17,176 bases of DNA. It comes from Planctomycetota bacterium. Its GTDB lineage: Bacteria; Planctomycetota; Planctomycetia; Pirellulales; Pirellulaceae. Positions 12,391-17,176 of this stretch are shown piece after piece (within the stretch, counting starts at the first letter, position 1; every line of letters begins with the position of its first letter). The notes beneath the pieces were generated by a model, which ran no database searches, was not told the DNA's origin, and was given only the letters and a program-made list of their open reading frames with translations. Both the position numbers and the translations under genes were made by a program. The stretch spans positions 1 to 17,176 of the forward strand of contig JAPLNJ010001098.1 in NCBI GenBank assembly GCA_026692885.1, read 5' to 3'.

Positions 12391-14812
12391 AGCAACTCGT
12401 CCCGTCCGGAGGTAGATTCACCTCGAATGTCGTGGAGCCATAACGCAGGACGGTTCGGCCGGAGCCCGCACACCGACGTATTTTTGCCTGAACGAGCTGA
12501 CCATCTTTCCAGACCAAGCCGACCTCAAAACCGCCGCGGGCCCGCAGCCCGGTGACACTTCCGGCTGGCCAGGCCCTGGGCAAAGTCGGAAGAAGGTCCA
12601 GAATGGGCCGTCCGTCTTGAGTACGATCGTGAGTCTGGAGGAGCATTTCGGCGATTCCTGCCGTGCCCGCGCAGTTGCCGTCGATGCAGAAGATGTCGTT
12701 CGCGGCTCCGGCGATTCCCGCCACCGAGATGGTCAGCAGGTCGTTCCCCGCGAGTTTGCGGATCAGCTCCATCACGCTCGCCTCAGCCTTTTCGCCGTCC
12801 AACAGCCTCGCGTAGTAGACGATGGCGTTGGCCCGGCTCCACTCTACATCTTCCCAGTCCTTGCGACCCATCCGCAGTTCCAAAGACCTGGAGGCCGCTT
12901 GGGCCAAGTCCGGGGTCGTACGCGGAGTGATTTGGGCCAAAGGAAAGAGGCCGACCAGATGGCTGGTGTGGCGATGGTTGGTCTGGCCCCCGTCGTCCTG
13001 TTCCCACTCCTGCAACTGACCGTTGCGGCCAATACGATACGGGGGCAGCTTGGTTCGAGCCGCCTCCAGTCGGACGCGGAAATCGTCGTCAACGCCGAGC
13101 ACCCGGCTGGCCTCGATACACGCAGTGAACAGCTCGTAGATCATGGCCCGATCATGGGTCGGGCCGAGCGAAGCCTCACCGCCCAGTTCTGGGGAAACAG
13201 AAGGTCCAGGGTAAAGGAATCCGCTGGCCGGATCACGGGCCAAGTAGGCCAGAAAGAACTCGGCTGCCCCTTTGAGTACGGGATAGGCACGCCGGGCCAG
13301 GAACTCTCGGTCGCCGGTGAATTGATAGTGCTCCCACAGATGCGTGGCGATCCAAACGCCTCCCGTCACATGCAGCCCCCAACCGCGTCCCCAGCCCGGC
13401 GCAGTAAATCCCCAGGCGTTGGTGAACACATGGCAAACCCACCCCTGGTCGATGCCATAGGTGGTGCGAGCTGTGCGCCGCCCGGGTTCAGGCAGCGACT
13501 CGATCAGGCGGAACAAGGGTTCTCCGCACTCGCTGAGGTTCGCGACTTCGGTGGGCCAGTAGTTCTGCTGGGTGTTGATGTCCAGGTGGAAGTCGCAGGT
13601 CCAGCCCATGTTGCAGGCCAGGTTGTCGTTCCAAATCCCTTGCAGGTGCATGGGCAGTGGCGAGTCTTCTCGCGAGCCGGCGATCACCAGATACCGACCG
13701 TATTGGAAGAACAGGGCGGCGAGCTGGGGATCGGCCTGGCCCTTCCGTACCGCTTCCAGGCGGACATCGGTCGGTTGCCCGGCCGCCTGCTCGCCTCCCA
13801 GATCCAGCGACACCCGGCGGAACAAACGCCGGTGGTCGGCCACATGCTCGGCGCGCAGACGCTCCCAACCTTGCTCCTGGGCGGCCGCCATCTGGCTGGC
13901 ACACAGAGCCGCAGCCTCGCGGCCCCGGAAGTCGGTGTTCAAAGCCACAACCACCGTGGCGGCGTCGGCGTTCCTCACCAGCACCGTGTCTTGGTCGGCA
14001 CGAACGTCACCGCCTTCGGGCAGGATGCGAAACAGGGCTCGAAACGCAACCCCGCACTTGCCGTCGCTGTGGGAACCGAAGGCGTGGCCCTCTACCAGCA
14101 GCGTATTGTCGCCGTCGACCCGTTGCGTGCAGGGAAGACGTCCCGCGTCGTAGCGGAGCGAGAAACCCAGCGTGCCGGGACGGTCAGCGGTTAGCCGCAC
14201 GACGAGCACGCCCAGAGGATGGCTGGCCAGCACCTCGCGAGTGAAACGCACGCCGTCGCTGGTAAAGGCCACTCTTGTTACGGCTTGGTCCAGGTCCAAC
14301 TCGCGACGATAGTCGTGGACCTCGCCGGAGATCCCAGAGTGTCGGATCAACAGTTCGCCGCCGGGCAAGTTGCTGCCGTAGTTCAGTTCGCGCCCCAGCA
14401 GTTTTGGGACCTGGGCATCGGCCTCCGCACGCCGGCCCGACCAGAACAAGTCGCGGAACTTGACGAACGCCTCTTGAGCTGCGGGGTTCTCATGCTGGTC
14501 GCTGGCCTCGCCCGACCAGAGACTAACCTCGTTGAGTGCCAGTCGCTCCCGCTCGACTCCGCCGAAAATCATGGCACCCACACGTCCGTTTCCCACGGGT
14601 AACGCTTCCAGCCATCGCCGGGCCGGCCGCCGATACCACAGCGAAAGCGGCGATCCAGCCGGCGCCGGCGTTTCGCCGACAAACACCGCCGCTGCCGGAA
14701 CGTCCGGCTTAGGCTCCTGCTCGGCGACATCCGACGGCACATTAGCCGCCGAAGAAAGATGGGCAGTGACCGCGCAGATCAGCAGAGTCAGGATCGCAAC
14801 ACGCTTGGTCAT
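12377..14812 (-). CDS. GH95 family alpha-L-fucosidase-like secreted enzyme
   Basis: 811 residues, essentially full length. Signal peptide about 1-23 (MTKRVAILTLLICAVTAHLS). Family landmarks: LWYRRPARRWLEALPVGNGR then VGAMIFGG (58-85), NEVSLWSG (94-101), HLQGIWN (389-395), HLDINTQQNYWP (409-420), SVSPE (538-542) with the probable general-acid Glu542, HRHTSHLVGLFP (613-624) and IDGN ... GTAGIAEMLLQ (710-726), the conserved Asp region. GH95 enzymes are inverting 1,2-alpha-L-fucosidases or alpha-L-galactosidases. The catalytic pair described for the bifidobacterial enzyme is Asn-x-Asn; here the first position is Asp411. The last residues, SCWEPR, come from the junction with the SGNH fragment, so a few native C-terminal residues may be lost. 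The ATG overlaps the upstream gene's TGA (ATGA), indicating coupled translation. Confidence 0.9.
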   Translation of the reverse strand: MTKRVAILTLLICAVTAHLSSAANVPSDVAEQEPKPDVPAAAVFVGETPAPAGSPLSLWYRRPARRWLEALPVGNGRVGAMIFGGVERERLALNEVSLWSGEASDQHENPAAQEAFVKFRDLFWSGRRAEADAQVPKLLGRELNYGSNLPGGELLIRHSGISGEVHDYRRELDLDQAVTRVAFTSDGVRFTREVLASHPLGVLVVRLTADRPGTLGFSLRYDAGRLPCTQRVDGDNTLLVEGHAFGSHSDGKCGVAFRALFRILPEGGDVRADQDTVLVRNADAATVVVALNTDFRGREAAALCASQMAAAQEQGWERLRAEHVADHRRLFRRVSLDLGGEQAAGQPTDVRLEAVRKGQADPQLAALFFQYGRYLVIAGSREDSPLPMHLQGIWNDNLACNMGWTCDFHLDINTQQNYWPTEVANLSECGEPLFRLIESLPEPGRRTARTTYGIDQGWVCHVFTNAWGFTAPGWGRGWGLHVTGGVWIATHLWEHYQFTGDREFLARRAYPVLKGAAEFFLAYLARDPASGFLYPGPSVSPELGGEASLGPTHDRAMIYELFTACIEASRVLGVDDDFRVRLEAARTKLPPYRIGRNGQLQEWEQDDGGQTNHRHTSHLVGLFPLAQITPRTTPDLAQAASRSLELRMGRKDWEDVEWSRANAIVYYARLLDGEKAEASVMELIRKLAGNDLLTISVAGIAGAANDIFCIDGNCAGTAGIAEMLLQTHDRTQDGRPILDLLPTLPRAWPAGSVTGLRARGGFEVGLVWKDGQLVQAKIRRCAGSGRTVLRYGSTTFEVNLPPDGTSCWEPR

Positions 14813-16923
14813 CGGGATTCCTTTGCCTGGTGGACAGCATACGTCCGTCCTGCCTGAGCTGTGAAAACGACCGCGCCGTTCTCCAGTTTGGTGGCGCCGT
14901 CCTCCACTGGCTGGCCGTCACATTTCAGCAGAGTGGACAACGGTTTCGCGGTGCCGGCGAAGATCACGCGGAACTGCCGCGGAAACGCTGTGCGAAGTTC
15001 GACGACATCGTCCTGGGGATACACGACTTCGAGCTTGCCCAGCTGCAGTCGCCGGCCTTGCGCACCGGGCGGGACGACGATCGTGCGGAAGTCGTCCTGC
15101 ACGCCGTACAAGCTCTGGACCAGCAGGGGCCAGGCCGAGCAGGTCATGGCCACGCCGGGATCGCCGATCGCTCGCCCGGTCAGAGCGTTGTACCGTTCGT
15201 TGATGCCGTGTTCGGCAATCAGCCGCCGCATGCGATCGGCTAACTGCCGGGCTACGTCGTGGTAGCCGTAGCGATGCAGCCCGCAGGCCACCAGGTACGT
15301 CGTGGCCGGCCACATGTCGCCGCGCCACATCGCATCGGCGCCGAACTTGGGGTCGTCCAGGGCTACGGTCGGTACCGGATACTTCGCCCACCCCTGCTAC
15401 GGGTCCTGCAACTGCTTGACCAGGGCCTCGGCCTGCTCGTGCGTGGCTGCCCCGCAGGCGAGCGTCAGGAAGCCTTGGATCGTGCGGACCGGGATCTTGG
15501 CGTGGCTGTCGCGGTCGAGACTGTAGAAAAACTGTGTCTGGGGGTCCCACATCTTGTCCTGCACCGCCTTGATCCGCCGGGCGACAATTCCCCGGTACTT
15601 CTCGGCCAGGTCCTGCTGGCCGAACTCGGCGGCCAGCTCGGCGATCGCCTCTTCGCTCATCAGTAGGAAGCAGGTCTGTTCCACGCCTTCCACGTTGCCG
15701 TACCAAGGACCGCTCTCCGCCCGCTTGGGATGCGGGGTGAGTTTCATGTCGTCCATGGGCGGGTGGAAGTCAAACGTCTCGTAGCGGGCCGTCTGGAGCA
15801 TCCCGGCATTGCCGACCGGATTGTAGGCGCCGAACTCGATCAGCCCGTCGCCGTCCACATCGCGCTCCGCAGAATACCATTGGTCAAACAGGTCCAGGTA
15901 GGGCAGGCAGCGTTCGACCAGGGCCCGATCATTGGTCTGGCGGTAAACCATCCGGCAGCCCCAGCCGAGAATTGGAATCTGGGAGTAGCCCAGGGGCGGC
16001 CAGGGGCCGAGGTAGTTGGGAACCATCCCGTAGCGGACTGAGCCCTTGGGCGCCTCCGGGTTGTGATCGATGGTGTACCAGTAGTTGTCGAACACGCCGC
16101 GAATCGTCGGGTCGTCGTCCAGCGGGGCAAAGGCTGTGGCCACGAACATCGCATCCCAGAGCCATTGGCCCACGTAGCCTCCGCCGCCCGTGAACCACCG
16201 GTTGGGCAGCGCCGGCAGACGCGGCTCGCGCAGGGCGCCCCACACGCAGCGATCGTACAGGGACTCGATCAGCGCATTGAGCTGCGGGTCTTCCGTCTGG
16301 ATCTGCCGGGAAAACCGCTCCTTCCAGGGCGACACATCGAGACCGTGGCCGATGAACAGGTCGGGCTTCAACTTGTGATCGACGCGAGGCAACTCAGCTA
16401 CTTGCTGGGCGGTGAGGGTTTGCCCGGCCAGCCACCACAGTCCGGCCGCCAAGGTCACGTGGTCGGGGGCATCCTTGGCGGCCACGATTTCCACGTGCAA
16501 CAGTCCGTCACCGTCGAGATCCTCCGCCTCGCAGGCGATCACCGCCAGACGGTGCTTGCCCCCGGCGACGGCAATCGGGTCGATGCGACTGGCGCGGACG
16601 CGGCCGTCGATGCGGATGTCCATGATGCGGTGGCCGGGCGCTGCCCAATACGCCTCGCCCACGGCGACCGCGATCGTTCCCCGAGCGTCCTTGGGCACGC
16701 GAATCCAATACTGCAAGTTCCCCGCCTCACTGCTGAGGATACTCCGCAGTTCCGGCCGGAACTCACGCCCGAGTTGAAGCCAATCGGGATAAGCCAACGT
16801 GTTTGACGTATCCACCGTCCAGGCTACGTCGGGGGCCATGGGAGGCGGCGCGGTCTCGCTGGCCATTAGCCAACGTGTCGTGAGACTCAGAAGCACCGTC
16901 CCCAGGATCATGGATGTTCGCAT
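14809..16923 (-). pseudogene. MGH1-type six-hairpin glycosidase with an in-frame amber stop
   Basis: A single 704-codon frame runs from ATG at 16923 (GAGGGA nine bases upstream) to TGA at 14809, broken only by TAG at 15397-15399 (codon 509). Signal peptide about 1-21. A beta-rich N-terminal part (about 30-175) precedes an alpha/alpha-barrel resembling MGH1-type/GH63-like glycosidases: GYVGQWLWDAMFVATAFAPL (249-268), RYGMVPNYLGPWPP (297-310), DVDGDGLIEF (355-364), ETFDFHPPMDD (382-392). After the amber it continues in the same frame with WAKYPVPTVALDDPKFGADA and MWRGDMWPATTYLVACGLHR, a core barrel motif, so the stop truncates the catalytic domain. The flanks look normal, suggesting a recent point nonsense or a base error. 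The substrate is probably an alpha-linked glycan. The ATGA overlap with GH95 implies one operon. Confidence 0.8.
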
Positions 16924-17060
16924 CTGTTCAGTTCCCTCTACATCGAGTCACGACATTGCTTGCTATTGGGACGGGGCGTCCATTTCGACAACGCCACCAG
17001 CATGGTCCGTCGAGGATCGCCAAGGTTGCGTTTCGTAAAAATCACCTTCAGGGCGTGGGG
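16924..17060. other. Spacer between esterase and MGH1-type genes
   Basis: 137 bp holding the GAGGGA ribosome site for the gene starting at 16923. I see no clear promoter, terminator or ORF. Confidence 0.5.
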
Positions 17061-17176
17061 CTACTTCGTATCCGCCTTCGGCTCGGCCGGCCGCCACAGC
17101 CAGCGTAGCGAATCCGGCAAGATCGCCCCGCCGTGCTTGCCACTGTGCTTGCCGGTGCCGCCCACGAACTTACAGC
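17061..17176 (-). CDS. Putative esterase C-terminus (runs off window)
   Basis: The last 37 residues before TAG at 17061-17063 read [20 protein letters not shown], then DSLRWLWRP. This matches the C-terminus of secreted alpha/beta-hydrolase esterases (feruloyl-esterase/Fes-like), where the catalytic His lies in the G-x-H-(S/N)-x-x-H-G region; the HSGKHGG motif fits. The nucleophile and signal peptide would lie beyond the right edge. It is upstream of the MGH1-type gene on the same strand and is probably the preceding operon member. With so little sequence the family call is moderate. Confidence 0.6.
   Translation of the reverse strand, partial: CKFVGGTGKHSGKHGGAILPDSLRWLWRPAEPKADTK

Noticed and set aside
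12617..14194. 525-codon plus-strand open frame
   Set aside because: It is antisense to the GH95 gene and arises from GC-rich codon structure; it has no recognisable domain.
1..17176. CRISPR array, tRNA, rRNA or intact transposase
   Set aside because: No regularly spaced repeats, no cloverleaf or rRNA-like stretches, and no transposase motifs were seen on either strand.
1..17176. All frameshifts as random sequencing error
   Set aside because: Genes of 1.4-2.4 kb (ceramidase-like, DUF362, CapK-like, GH95) have no frame breaks, and many defects are large deletions rather than one-base indels. Individual single-base cases could still be errors.

Overview
This 17.2-kb, GC-rich window looks like a chromosomal piece from a Planctomycetota- or Verrucomicrobiota-type bacterium. 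The basis is gene content: several secreted sulfatases, a neutral-ceramidase-like enzyme, a GH95 fucosidase, a six-hairpin glycosidase and LamG/GH32 modules, nearly all with signal peptides. The phylum is inferred; no rRNA or other marker gene is present. Almost every intact gene lies on the minus strand.

Layout from left to right. 1-740: a strong 26-bp hairpin, then plus-strand debris made of pieces of a cysteine-desulfurase-like gene and a glycerol dehydrogenase gene. 813-2342: an intact secreted ceramidase-like enzyme, preceded by the 3' end of an unrecognised ORF that overlaps it by ATGA. 2613-3238: a sulfatase with its middle deleted. 3281-3493: a small unrecognised ORF. 3633-5886: a decayed mosaic of two sulfatase pieces joined to a LamG/GH32 protein that has lost its catalytic propeller. 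5887-10067: a block holding a 3' nadE fragment, an intact DUF362 gene, an intact CapK-like adenylate-forming enzyme gene, a 5' wecB fragment and about 140 bp of non-coding DNA. 10068-10991: the N-terminal half of a sulfatase whose broken end repeats the broken end at 5761-5886 (121 of 126 bases identical). 11035-12385: an orphan signal peptide, a frameshifted unrecognised gene and the C-terminus of an SGNH hydrolase. 12377-17176: an operon-like run on the minus strand (esterase C-terminus, MGH1-type glycosidase with an in-frame amber stop, GH95 fucosidase) with an ATGA overlap between the last two.

Two functional themes survive. One is extracellular breakdown of sulfated, probably fucose-containing glycans (sulfatases, GH95, MGH1-type enzyme, esterase, SGNH hydrolase). 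The other is a DUF362 + CapK-like pair of the kind found in surface-polysaccharide loci. The most unusual property is the contrast between long, clean reading frames and heavily shredded ones whose remaining pieces are still easily recognised. That fits recent gene decay by repeated internal deletion and rearrangement, or a mis-assembled or chimeric contig. The sequence alone cannot decide, but the uninterrupted 1.4-2.4-kb genes argue against a simple high error rate.
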